Shown here piece by piece: positions 15,173 to 23,862 of a stretch of DNA of 58,870 bases; within the stretch, counting starts at the first letter, position 1, and each line of letters starts with the position of its first letter. The position numbers and the translations under genes were made by a program. The stretch is from the NCBI GenBank assembly GCA_018063105.1, contig JAGOQX010000004.1, positions 1-58,870 on the forward strand, read 5' to 3'. The stretch is from Patescibacteria group bacterium. Its GTDB lineage: Bacteria; Patescibacteriota; Patescibacteriia; 2-12-FULL-60-25. Below the pieces are notes generated by a model. The model worked only from the letters and a program-made list of their open reading frames with translations, searched no databases and was not told where the DNA came from.

Positions 15173-18100
15173 CTACATCAATCGCACAGTTCCCTTGCCT
15201 AATAATTCCTCAATCGATCTTACAACGTCCTCATGAAAGGTTATTTTGGAAGAAGTTTTGATTCGTCGCTGGCTTTCAATATCATCAATCAAGAAGAAAA
15301 CCGGATGCGGACCAGCATGCTCATCAAAGATCTTTCGAAGTCGAAGAAGTGCTGTTTCCGGAAGGTTTGCACGAAGATACACGTTGATGGTTAGCGGCGT
15401 CACACCGGGCCCAGTCATGGTTTCAGCAGGCTCGACAACGGGCGCCTCTACCTCGCTGCCACGATTCACAACAATTTCATCAATATTTTCAGGCGTAATC
15501 TCAAATGCAGCTTCTGCCAACAACTTCATTTCTCCGTCTTTTTCCTGCGGACGTCCAGACACAATCAAAGCTGTGTCCACCTCCCAGCACGCAACGGTGT
15601 CTTTCAATACACGTGGAAAGACCACGACTTCAACGGATCCAGATAAATCTTCAAACTTGATAAATGCCATCGGCTCATTATTCTTGGTCAAAATCTTTTT
15701 CGAGATCGTCACAATCCCACCAACGCGAACGGTTTTTTCTTTTTTATGCAGAAGCAGTTCATTCACCGGCACAAGAATGGATTTCAACCGACCATGATAT
15801 TCCAAAAACGGATGCTCACTCACGTACAACCCGAGCAACTCTTTTTCCCAAGACAACATCTCACGCTTCTTTGCCGGCGGAGCTGGACGCAACTGAATCG
15901 TTGGCTTCGCAGAAGCCATGGCAAATAAATTAAACTGACCGGACGATGAATCGCGTTCATGCGTTCGGTGGAATTCGATCAGCGCCTCCATGTTAAACAA
16001 TAGACGATTACGATCACCGAAGCGATCGAGGGCGCCAGAGCGAATCAAACACTCGAGGGACTTTCGATTAATCGACTTTCCTGGAACACGGGTAATAAAT
16101 TCTGCCAGATCCAAATACGGCCCATTGACTTTTCGCTCTTGAATGATCGTCTCAACCACATCTTCTCCCAGGCCCTTGATAGCCAACAATCCAAATCGAA
16201 TTGTCGGAATCTTCGCCTCAGCTCCAGGCTCAACAACGCCGACGACGGTTTCTTTGACAACGGAAAATTTCCCAAATGACTCATTCACATCTGGCGGCAA
16301 TACCAGCATCCCCATGCGCTTACACTCTTCAACTTCAATCGTAATACGATCTAAATTCGTGCAATCCGAATTCAACAGCGCTGCCATAAAACAGGCTGGC
16401 CAATGCGCTTTCAAATACGCTGTTTGATACGCAATCATCGCGTAACAAGCCGCATGTGACTTATTAAAACCATACGCGGCAAATTCTTCAAACTGTTGAA
16501 AAATTTCTTCTGCTACTTTTTTCTCGACACCATTCTTGATAGAACCGCTCACAAACTTTTCCTTCATCTCTGCCATCAACTTTGCAATCTTCTTTCCCAT
16601 GGCCTTGCGCAACGTATCAGCCTGACCACCGGTAAAACCGGCCATATCTTTGGACACTTGCATCACCTGCTCTTGATAGACCGGAATACCATACGTATTT
16701 CCTAAGGCATTCTTTAGCAATGGGTGCATGTACACAATCTTTTCCCGACCATGCTTTCTCGCAATGAATGATTCAATAAATTGCATCGGACCCGGACGAT
16801 ACAGCGCGACCATTGCGATAATATCTTCAATATACGACGGCTTCAGTTCACGAATATACTTTTTCATTCCGTCCGATTCCAACTGAAAGACACCCGTCGT
16901 TTCCCCGCGACCCAACAGCTCAAACGTCTGCTCATCATGAAGTGGAATTGCATCGATATCAATATCCTCTTCGTGAACTGCTTTGACGATATCAATACAG
17001 TCACGGATGATGGTTAAATTCGAGAGACCCAAGAAATCCATTTTCAATAGTCCCGAGACCTCTGTTGAATGGAGGGAGTATTGAATAACCTGATCAACAT
17101 CACCACCTTGCGCTTTTTGGAGTGGCGCATATTCAACGAGTGGCCGAGGCGCGATCACGATGCCACATGCGTGCTGCGATGCGTGACGAGCTGTACCTTC
17201 AAGACGAATAGCTAAATCAATCAACAACTTAATCCGAGGCTCACCCTCGTACATTGCACGCAGCTCTGGATTTTCTTTTGCAGAAATTTCAAGTGGAATA
17301 TGTTTTCCCTGAACTGGTGGTGGAATAGCTTTTGCCACACGATCAACCTCCTGAAAGGTCCAGCCCAACACACGACTCACATCGCGCACTGCGGCACGAG
17401 CAGCCATCGTTCCAAACGTGATGATCCCAGCGACACGATCGTGACCGTATTTATTTGATACATACTCAATCACGTCTTTTCGTTTGACGTCATCGAAATC
17501 CATATCAATATCCGGCATTGAGATACGATCGGGATTCAAGAACCGTTCGAAGAGCAATCCGTACTGCAACGGATCAAGGTTTGTGATACGCAACGAATAT
17601 GCGACGATGGAACCTGCCGCAGAACCACGACCAGGCCCAACGATCACACCGTTATCTTTCGCCCACTTCACATAGTCATGCACAATTAAAAAGTACGCAG
17701 CGAAACCCATGCGCTCAATCGTCGACAATTCAAAATCAAGACGCTCGTTTGCCTCAGGTGTTGGACCGTTCGGATATCGAACCTGCATTCCAGCCTCACA
17801 TAATTCACGAAGATAGCTGTTTTCTGTTTTTCCTTCTGGGACTTCAAACACCGGCAACTTGTTAATCCCTAATTCCAATACAACGTTACATCGATCAGCA
17901 ATCCGTCGCGTGTTCGCGATCGCTTCTGGTGTCTCGGCAAACGCTTCAACCATCACCTCTGGAGCAACCATCGAGTGGTCCATCGATGAAATCGAATATC
18001 GATTATTATCAGACAACATTTTTCCATCATGAATACACTGCAATGCGTCCTGCGCTTCCGTATCTTCCGTCGTAACGTAATGAACATCCTTGGTCGCAAC

Positions 18101-18733
18101 AAGTGGTGCACCGGTTTGCTTTGAAAGCAAGATCAACTGCAAATTAATATCGTTCTGACTTGCGGATTCCGGATGATGAACGAGCTCTAAGAAAAAATTA
18201 TCTGCGCCAAAAATATCCTGATATTCTTTTACCAGTTCAACCGCCTTCTCCATGTCATGCGCCTGACAGGTTTTTGGAATCTCACCTTTGCTGCAACCAG
18301 ATAATGCAATCAACCCTTTTCCATATTGGCGCAAGACATCCTTGTCCATACGCGCCTTGTAGTAAAACCCTTCGAGGTATGACATCGACACTAACTTCAA
18401 CAAATTCTGATACCCCTCATTCGTTTCTGCGAGCAACGTGAGATGCGTAAAGCGATCATCAATTCGAGCTCGTTTATCAGTCAATTTATTCGCCGCAATA
18501 TAAGCCTCTACACCAATAATCGGCTTGATCCCCGCCTTCTTCGCAGCCTCATAAAATTCGATCGCACCATACAAGGCGCCATGATCGGTCAACGCGAGCG
18601 CGTCATACCCAAGTGTCTTCGCGCGATCAACAAGGTCTGTGACGTCGCCCATGGCATCCAACAAGGAATACATGGAATGGACGTGCAAATGGACGAACGG
18701 AGACTTCGGAAGAGCTTCAGGCGTATCTGGCAT
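15173..18733 (-). CDS. dnaE: DNA polymerase III alpha subunit DnaE
   Basis: The protein has 1186 residues from the ATG at 18733 (a TTG two codons upstream is less likely). The N-terminal PHP domain keeps what look like all nine metal ligands: HLHVHS, LTDHG, GVEAYIA, THLTLL, SGCSKG and KDVHYV. Intrinsic exonuclease proofreading is therefore possible. The catalytic core follows, with PDIDMDFDD near residue 405, VGPGRGSAAGS and MDFLGLSNL. A helix-hairpin-helix region (FITRVPGKSINRKSLECL) and an OB domain (VRVGGIVTISKK, FEDLSGSVEVVVFP) follow. This is the replicative polymerase. It stands between single-TM proteins with no replication neighbours; holB lies far left. Confidence 0.97.
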   Translation of the reverse strand: MPDTPEALPKSPFVHLHVHSMYSLLDAMGDVTDLVDRAKTLGYDALALTDHGALYGAIEFYEAAKKAGIKPIIGVEAYIAANKLTDKRARIDDRFTHLTLLAETNEGYQNLLKLVSMSYLEGFYYKARMDKDVLRQYGKGLIALSGCSKGEIPKTCQAHDMEKAVELVKEYQDIFGADNFFLELVHHPESASQNDINLQLILLSKQTGAPLVATKDVHYVTTEDTEAQDALQCIHDGKMLSDNNRYSISSMDHSMVAPEVMVEAFAETPEAIANTRRIADRCNVVLELGINKLPVFEVPEGKTENSYLRELCEAGMQVRYPNGPTPEANERLDFELSTIERMGFAAYFLIVHDYVKWAKDNGVIVGPGRGSAAGSIVAYSLRITNLDPLQYGLLFERFLNPDRISMPDIDMDFDDVKRKDVIEYVSNKYGHDRVAGIITFGTMAARAAVRDVSRVLGWTFQEVDRVAKAIPPPVQGKHIPLEISAKENPELRAMYEGEPRIKLLIDLAIRLEGTARHASQHACGIVIAPRPLVEYAPLQKAQGGDVDQVIQYSLHSTEVSGLLKMDFLGLSNLTIIRDCIDIVKAVHEEDIDIDAIPLHDEQTFELLGRGETTGVFQLESDGMKKYIRELKPSYIEDIIAMVALYRPGPMQFIESFIARKHGREKIVYMHPLLKNALGNTYGIPVYQEQVMQVSKDMAGFTGGQADTLRKAMGKKIAKLMAEMKEKFVSGSIKNGVEKKVAEEIFQQFEEFAAYGFNKSHAACYAMIAYQTAYLKAHWPACFMAALLNSDCTNLDRITIEVEECKRMGMLVLPPDVNESFGKFSVVKETVVGVVEPGAEAKIPTIRFGLLAIKGLGEDVVETIIQERKVNGPYLDLAEFITRVPGKSINRKSLECLIRSGALDRFGDRNRLLFNMEALIEFHRTHERDSSSGQFNLFAMASAKPTIQLRPAPPAKKREMLSWEKELLGLYVSEHPFLEYHGRLKSILVPVNELLLHKKEKTVRVGGIVTISKKILTKNNEPMAFIKFEDLSGSVEVVVFPRVLKDTVACWEVDTALIVSGRPQEKDGEMKLLAEAAFEITPENIDEIVVNRGSEVEAPVVEPAETMTGPGVTPLTINVYLRANLPETALLRLRKIFDEHAGPHPVFFLIDDIESQRRIKTSSKITFHEDVVRSIEELLGKGTVRLM

Positions 18734-18833
18734 ATTCAATAGATTCCCGCTGACAGGACAAGCCCTGCGGGGTTATTTTTATGGGCGGACTGTAGCAGGC
18801 GGAAATCAAGTCAGCAATGCGCGGACCGGACTA

Positions 18834-19157
18834 TTATTCAAAATCCGACAACAGTCGTTTTCCCTTTTTCTTTGGCACTTCTTTTTCCTCTTCTCGGGAC
18901 TTGAAAAACGACATCGCCGTCTTTCCGATTTCTGCGAATGTTCCAAAATACGACAACGTTGATTCAACGCGTTCTCTAATCGCCATCGCGGCAGTTTCAA
19001 CTCTTGCAATCTTTTCACGCGTCTCCCCTACAACCTTATTTCCTTGCCGGAGTAGCGTTGCTAATTCGTATAACGCCCAACAGAGGAAGACAGCTACCCA
19101 GATAATGACGATGGTAGCAACGAGATAAAAAAGATCATTTGTGGATGAGAGGTTCAT
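18834..19157 (-). CDS. Small single-TM protein with cytoplasmic helical tail
   Basis: The protein has 107 residues with a TM at about 10-32 (LVATIVIIWVAVFLCWAL), an amphipathic coiled segment (about 38-75) and a Lys/Glu-rich end (EEEKEVPKKKGKRLL). No domain was recognised; the layout resembles DUF948-type proteins but without a matching motif. It sits 17 bases downstream of pheT on the same strand and may be read through from pheST. Confidence 0.6.
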   Translation of the reverse strand: MNLSSTNDLFYLVATIVIIWVAVFLCWALYELATLLRQGNKVVGETREKIARVETAAMAIRERVESTLSYFGTFAEIGKTAMSFFKSREEEKEVPKKKGKRLLSDFE

Positions 19158-19174
19158 GCCCTCATGATATCACA

Positions 19175-21631
19175 TTACCGAATCTCTGCGCCAAATTTCT
19201 GTTTCAATGTTGATTGAATTTTCTCCATCAATCCATCCACGACTCCGCTTTCCAATGTCCGATCTGATGCGCTAAATGTGAAGTGCATTGCGACAGACTT
19301 TTTGTTTTCTGGAAGATTTTTCCCAACATACGTATCAAACCATTCAACATTTGTAATAAGCGAATCAACCGTTCGAATCACTTTCGCGAGTTCCTCATAT
19401 TCTGTCTCTTGATCAACCATCACAGCTAAATCACGCTTTGCTTCCGGAAAGGCAGGAATCGAAACGAACTGACGAGCATGCGATGCGTCTGGAATGATTT
19501 TTTCAAATGGAATATCAACGAGCCCGACTGGCCCATCCAATTTGAATTGCGCTGCGATCTTTGGTGAAACTTCACCAATTGTCGCGATCAATTCTTCTCC
19601 ACGAAACGCTTGCGCTGATCGACCCGGGTGCCAAAACGCATCATCAGATAAGCGCTTCCATTCAACACCAGAAATTCCCATCTCAGATAAGAGATGTTCA
19701 ACATAGCCTTTTGCGTGTCGCCATGGATTTTTCATTCCCATGAATAACGCACCAACCTCGAGTTGCTCATCTGGAAGATCAGACCAATCCGCTGCTTTTG
19801 GATAGTAGACATTTGAAACTTCGAACAAACGCTGTTCTGGAAAACGCTCGCGGTTTTCCGAAGCGGTCTGCAACAATCCAGGCAATAATGTTGTGCGCAT
19901 CACTTCAAAATCTGTGCTGAGAGGATTTTGAACATGCAACATTCCGTTCGGGTCATACCCCGCCTTCATTACTAATTCTTTAGAGATAAATGAGTACGTA
20001 TACAGCTCCGTCATACCTGCACCTTTTGAAATATCACGCACTTGCTTCTCCCAATACAATTCAGGCTCCATCGGACGAGATGCGACATCGCACGGAACGA
20101 CTCCTGGAATATTCGCGTATCCTTTGACACGTGCAATCTCTTCAACCAAATCTCGCCCATCTTCGATGTCATGATCGCGCCACCATGGAACGATGACGGA
20201 GATTTTTTTCGCGGTTGCAGTCACAGTGAAACCAAGTCGCTTCAAAATAGCGACCATCTCTGTACGGGCAACTGGAACGCCGATAAGTGCGTTCACTTCT
20301 TCGACGCCGATCGAATATTTTAATGGAACGTATTTCGCTGCTGCGACGTCAGTCACGTTGGACGCGATGTGACCACCAGCTAATTCTTTCACAAGCTCAA
20401 CAACGCGAGCGAGAGCCTCTGGCAATGCTTGCGTTGATAACCCTTTTTCAAATCGCAACTGCGCATCACTTTGCAAATTAATCTTACGAGCACCACGACG
20501 AATGCAGACCGGCTCAAAATTCGCACACTCGATGATGACGGACGTTGTCGATGCAGAAACACCCGTTTCTTCACCGCCCATCACACCAGCAATCGCGACC
20601 GGTTTCTTTTTATCGGCAATCACCAAGATCGAATCTTCGAGCTTGTATTCTTTTCCATCCAACGCTTTAATCATCTCCCCATCATGCGCGAACCGAACGT
20701 TGATTCCGCCTTCAAGTTTCGCCGCATCAAACATATGCGTTGGCTGAGCAAGTTCAAGCATCACGTAGTTTGAAATATCGACAAGATTATTGATCGGGCG
20801 AAGACCGGCGGACAGGAGGCGACGCTTCATCCACCATGGAGACGGCTCAACGCTCACGCCATCCATCTTGATCGCCATATATCGCGGGCATTGTTTTTTT
20901 GCCGTTACGCTGACAGACAACCCCCTCTTAATCTCCCCCTTCGTAAGGGTGAGAGATCTATCGGCATGACTCCCCTCCTTACGAAGGAGGGGCTGGGGGA
21001 GGTGCACCGGTTTCCAAATCATCTTCTTATCCAAAATCGCCGACGCTTCACGCGCCATTCCAACCATTCCCATCGCATCAACGCGATTGGATGTCACTTC
21101 GATATCCATGACTGAATCAGAAGAAAGGTCGAGAAAGTCGGACAATGAGAGTCCAGGGCGCATGCCATGCGCCCCTACGAGGGACAGGTCCAAAATCTCG
21201 CGTTCACCATGTGGAAACGCATCTGCCAGACCGATTTCACTTGCACCACAGATCATCCCGTCGCTTTTGACTCCACGAATTTCCGCCGGACCCAACGTAA
21301 TCAACTCACCTTCTCCGTGCCACTTCACTCGCGCACCAATCAGCGCAACCGCAACCCATTGATCAACTTCGAGATTTGATCCACCACACACAATCGTCGA
21401 TGGTTGCTTTTCTCCGATATCAACTAACGCGATACGCAACTTATCCGCATTCGGATGCGGGTTCACTTCCAGCACATGACCAACGACAACTTTGTCGAGG
21501 TCTGCACCTTGCGGATAGATCTTTTCAACACCAGGACCAGAAAGCGAAACACGTTTCGCAAACTCATCCGGCGTCACGCCTTTGAGATCAACATATTCTT
21601 TCAACCAATTGTAGGAGACGAGGGAATTCAT
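19175..21631 (-). CDS. pheT: Phenylalanyl-tRNA synthetase beta subunit with two in-frame palindromic-repeat insertions
   Basis: The protein has 818 residues. It has the N-terminal tRNA-binding (EMAP-like) domain (residues about 40-150: VVGHVLEVNPHPNADKLRIA), then B3/B4 with INNLVDISNYVMLELAQPTH, B5, the core fold (RRGARKINLQSDAQLRFEKG, DLVEEIARVKGYANIPG) and a C-terminal FDX-ACB domain (FPEAKRDLAVMVDQ, DTYVGKNLPENKKSVAMHF). It forms the alpha2-beta2 enzyme with PheS, whose gene ends 3 bases upstream. Two oddities are segments encoded by palindromic repeats: LPQPLLRKEG to TKGEIKRG (20920-21005) and VGAHGMRPG (21155-21173). The frame is kept through both. Confidence 0.95.
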   Translation of the reverse strand: MNSLVSYNWLKEYVDLKGVTPDEFAKRVSLSGPGVEKIYPQGADLDKVVVGHVLEVNPHPNADKLRIALVDIGEKQPSTIVCGGSNLEVDQWVAVALIGARVKWHGEGELITLGPAEIRGVKSDGMICGASEIGLADAFPHGEREILDLSLVGAHGMRPGLSLSDFLDLSSDSVMDIEVTSNRVDAMGMVGMAREASAILDKKMIWKPVHLPQPLLRKEGSHADRSLTLTKGEIKRGLSVSVTAKKQCPRYMAIKMDGVSVEPSPWWMKRRLLSAGLRPINNLVDISNYVMLELAQPTHMFDAAKLEGGINVRFAHDGEMIKALDGKEYKLEDSILVIADKKKPVAIAGVMGGEETGVSASTTSVIIECANFEPVCIRRGARKINLQSDAQLRFEKGLSTQALPEALARVVELVKELAGGHIASNVTDVAAAKYVPLKYSIGVEEVNALIGVPVARTEMVAILKRLGFTVTATAKKISVIVPWWRDHDIEDGRDLVEEIARVKGYANIPGVVPCDVASRPMEPELYWEKQVRDISKGAGMTELYTYSFISKELVMKAGYDPNGMLHVQNPLSTDFEVMRTTLLPGLLQTASENRERFPEQRLFEVSNVYYPKAADWSDLPDEQLEVGALFMGMKNPWRHAKGYVEHLLSEMGISGVEWKRLSDDAFWHPGRSAQAFRGEELIATIGEVSPKIAAQFKLDGPVGLVDIPFEKIIPDASHARQFVSIPAFPEAKRDLAVMVDQETEYEELAKVIRTVDSLITNVEWFDTYVGKNLPENKKSVAMHFTFSASDRTLESGVVDGLMEKIQSTLKQKFGAEIR
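20920..21005. repeat. Palindromic repeat inserted in pheT
   Basis: It contains two hairpins, CCCTT-cgt-AAGGG and CCCCTCCTT-acg-AAGGAGGGG (20972-20992), bracketed by pyrimidine-rich CCCCCTCTTAATCTCCCCC and GGCTGGGGGAGG. It reads as LPQPLLRKEG on the coding strand. The layout is that of small interspersed palindromic elements; only one copy lies in this window. Confidence 0.65.
21155..21173. repeat. GGGCGCATG palindrome in pheT
   Basis: GGGCGCATG-C-CATGCGCCC is a perfect 9-bp inverted repeat around one base, followed by CCTACGAGGGACAGGTCC. It encodes GAHGMRP in a part of PheT expected to be a loop after the tRNA-binding domain. Confidence 0.6.
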
Positions 21632-21634
21632 AGG

Positions 21635-22693
21635 TTAAAACTGTTTCAAGAATCTCAGATCGTTTTTATACAGGATACGAATATCATCCAACTTTGTTCC
21701 TTCTTTCATCATGTATGTTCGTTCAACACCCCAACCGAATGCGAAGCCGGAATAGACTTTTGGATCAACGCCGCCAGCCTTCAAGACGTTTGGATGAACC
21801 ATTCCTGCGCCACCGAGTTCGAGCCATCCGCGTTTACAGACACGGCATTTTTGACCGTCAGCATTCAAGCCACTTCCGCCGCATGCACCACAGGAAATAT
21901 CGATTTCAAATGATGGTTCGGTAAACCGGAAATGATATGGGCGAAGGCGCGTCTTTCGATCCGGACCGAAAAATTGTTTTGCGAAATAATCCAAGGTCCC
22001 ACGAAGGTGAGAAATGGAAACGCCCTTATCGACAAACAATCCTTCGAACTGATGAAACATTGGCACATGCGTGACATCAATCTGTCGGCGGTAACATTTT
22101 GCAATATTGATAATGCGAACTGGAAATTCTCCCCGCTCCAACTCTCGCACTTGCGCATTCGATGTGTGCGGCGTCATCACCATCTTTCCCTTACTCGAAA
22201 TCGGCGCATCCATAAAAAACGTTTCCCACTCATCGCGCGCTGGGTGATCTTTTGGCATGTTCAAACCTTCAAACGCGTAGTGATCCCAATCGATTTCCGG
22301 ATAGCGTGTTCGCACAAAACCGATCTTGCTAAAAATCTCGGTGATCTCATTGATCGCTTTTGTCATGATGTGCAAATGCCCTTCTGGCGGTCGAATCCCA
22401 GGCTCTGTCACATCTTCTCGTTCTGTGAGCGCAAGTTTTCCCAGACGATCGCCCTCAATCTGTCCGCGCTTTGCATGGATCATCAATTCGATCTGATTTT
22501 TGATGTCATTTGCCAACGCTCCGATCTTTGGTCGCTCTTCAGCTGAAACAGATCCGAGCTGTTTTAAGATCGACGTCAGTTCCCCCTTTCGTCCTAAGAC
22601 ACGAACCTCAAGTTCATCCAACTCAGATAATTGGCTCATCTTCGCCATCGCTTGTTCAGCTTCCAGGCGCAACGCGTTTAATTGGTCTTGCAT
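21635..22693 (-). CDS. pheS: Phenylalanyl-tRNA synthetase alpha subunit
   Basis: The protein has 352 residues from the ATG at 22693; an upstream GTG would add 13 unconvincing residues. It has an N-terminal coiled coil, then the class II core: HIMTKAINEITEIFSKIGF, then MTPHTSNAQVREL, KCYRRQIDVTHVPMFHQFEG, and motif 3 GFAFGWGVERTYMM. A four-cysteine insertion near residues 267-290 (SCGACGGSG ... KCRVCKRGW) looks like a zinc ribbon between FRFTEPSFEIDI and LELGGAGMVHP. That makes the protein slightly longer than the E. coli one. It is cotranscribed with pheT. Confidence 0.96.
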   Translation of the reverse strand: MQDQLNALRLEAEQAMAKMSQLSELDELEVRVLGRKGELTSILKQLGSVSAEERPKIGALANDIKNQIELMIHAKRGQIEGDRLGKLALTEREDVTEPGIRPPEGHLHIMTKAINEITEIFSKIGFVRTRYPEIDWDHYAFEGLNMPKDHPARDEWETFFMDAPISSKGKMVMTPHTSNAQVRELERGEFPVRIINIAKCYRRQIDVTHVPMFHQFEGLFVDKGVSISHLRGTLDYFAKQFFGPDRKTRLRPYHFRFTEPSFEIDISCGACGGSGLNADGQKCRVCKRGWLELGGAGMVHPNVLKAGGVDPKVYSGFAFGWGVERTYMMKEGTKLDDIRILYKNDLRFLKQF

Positions 22694-22728
22694 ATCGGGA
22701 GCAACTGTAACAAACAGTGGCGAAACTG

Positions 22729-23853
22729 TCACTTTTGAAACAGTCTGGAGATATCATGAATACTGACCAACAAAATAAGTCCGATCAGGAGAAGAAATGC
22801 GATTCCATGAATCTTGTTTTCCAGTTTTCGATTCATCGGCTTTCGACGAATCTTTTCGATAATCAAGAACAACGCACGCCCACCATCAAGAGCCGGGATC
22901 GGAAGAAAATTAATGACCGCAAGATTCACAGACAACATTCCCAAGAATTGAAGAAATGGTGCGATCCCCTGCTTCACCACCTGACCGCTCATCACCACAA
23001 TGCCAATTGGACCCGATACATCCTGTGCAACCTTCTGCTGTACAACAAGGTCCGTGATGATTCCGCCAAATGCTTTGGTAATCAATACCGTAAGGTTTGC
23101 CGTTGTTGTAATACCCAACCAAAACGCCTTTGGTAATGGAAATGAAACATGCGCCACATCAGCTAATGCAATCCCAAGTCCCAGTCGATTGATATCACCG
23201 ATCATTGCCGGCGTCACAGAGACCTCTCGTTTAGATGTCTCATCCGCCAGCGTCAACTTCATTGGCTGTTCGCCTTGCAATCGAATCTGTTCTCGGAATG
23301 CGGCTGCATCTTTCGGCGCAACACCATTTGCATCAACAATTCGATCACCGATATGCATTCCCGAGCGCTCAGCCGGTGAACCCGGCACCACTTCCATCAC
23401 CTGAATAACGGCTTGCGAAGAAACAACACCCGGCGGTACATCTTCAAGCGCCACGTTTGTCCCCATTGCGTATACGGCCGTAAACAGAAGAACCGCAAGT
23501 ACCCAATTCATGATAACACCCGCAGCAACGATCAATAGACGCTGCCAAATTGGTTTTGCATTCAATGAATCTGCATCCGTTGTTCCGTAATCCTGCTCGC
23601 CTTTGATGCGCACAAACCCACCAAGCGGCAACCAGTTGAATGACCAGATCGTGTTCTTATATGCTTTATCATCAGCTCCACTCACATGTTTCCACTTCCC
23701 CTTCTCATCACGAACAAACCCAAAAATCCGTGGCGGAAATCCAATCCCAAATTCATCTGCTTTAACCTTAAATAATCGCGCAACCAGAAAATGACCCAAC
23801 TCGTGAATCAACACCAATACAGAAAGCGCAATAACAAAAATAAGTATGGACAT
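22729..23853 (-). CDS. rseP: RseP-like site-2 metalloprotease (M50) with PDZ
   Basis: The protein has 374 residues. TM1 carries the zinc motif HELGHFLVAR (His18, Glu19, His22). A short PDZ domain (VVPGSPAERSGMHIGDRIVDANG) lies at about 155-225. The second metal ligand lies in FLPIPALDGGRALF near the C-terminus. The usual order of TM segments (1, then 2 at LLIVAAGVIMNWVLAVLLF, then 3-4) is kept. Such proteases cut membrane-spanning anti-sigma factors or signal-peptide remnants. No sigma/anti-sigma pair is adjacent. The stop lies 35 bases before pheS. Confidence 0.93.
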   Translation of the reverse strand: MSILIFVIALSVLVLIHELGHFLVARLFKVKADEFGIGFPPRIFGFVRDEKGKWKHVSGADDKAYKNTIWSFNWLPLGGFVRIKGEQDYGTTDADSLNAKPIWQRLLIVAAGVIMNWVLAVLLFTAVYAMGTNVALEDVPPGVVSSQAVIQVMEVVPGSPAERSGMHIGDRIVDANGVAPKDAAAFREQIRLQGEQPMKLTLADETSKREVSVTPAMIGDINRLGLGIALADVAHVSFPLPKAFWLGITTTANLTVLITKAFGGIITDLVVQQKVAQDVSGPIGIVVMSGQVVKQGIAPFLQFLGMLSVNLAVINFLPIPALDGGRALFLIIEKIRRKPMNRKLENKIHGIAFLLLIGLILLVSIHDISRLFQK

Positions 23854-23862
23854 GGGAGTAGT

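Noticed and set aside
18755-18785. Plus-strand terminator near AGCCC-TGC-GGGG followed by TTATTTTT
   Set aside because: The stem is only four or five pairs and no plus-strand gene ends there.
21932-22546. 204-codon plus-strand frame
   Set aside because: It lies entirely opposite pheS, which has full family motifs.
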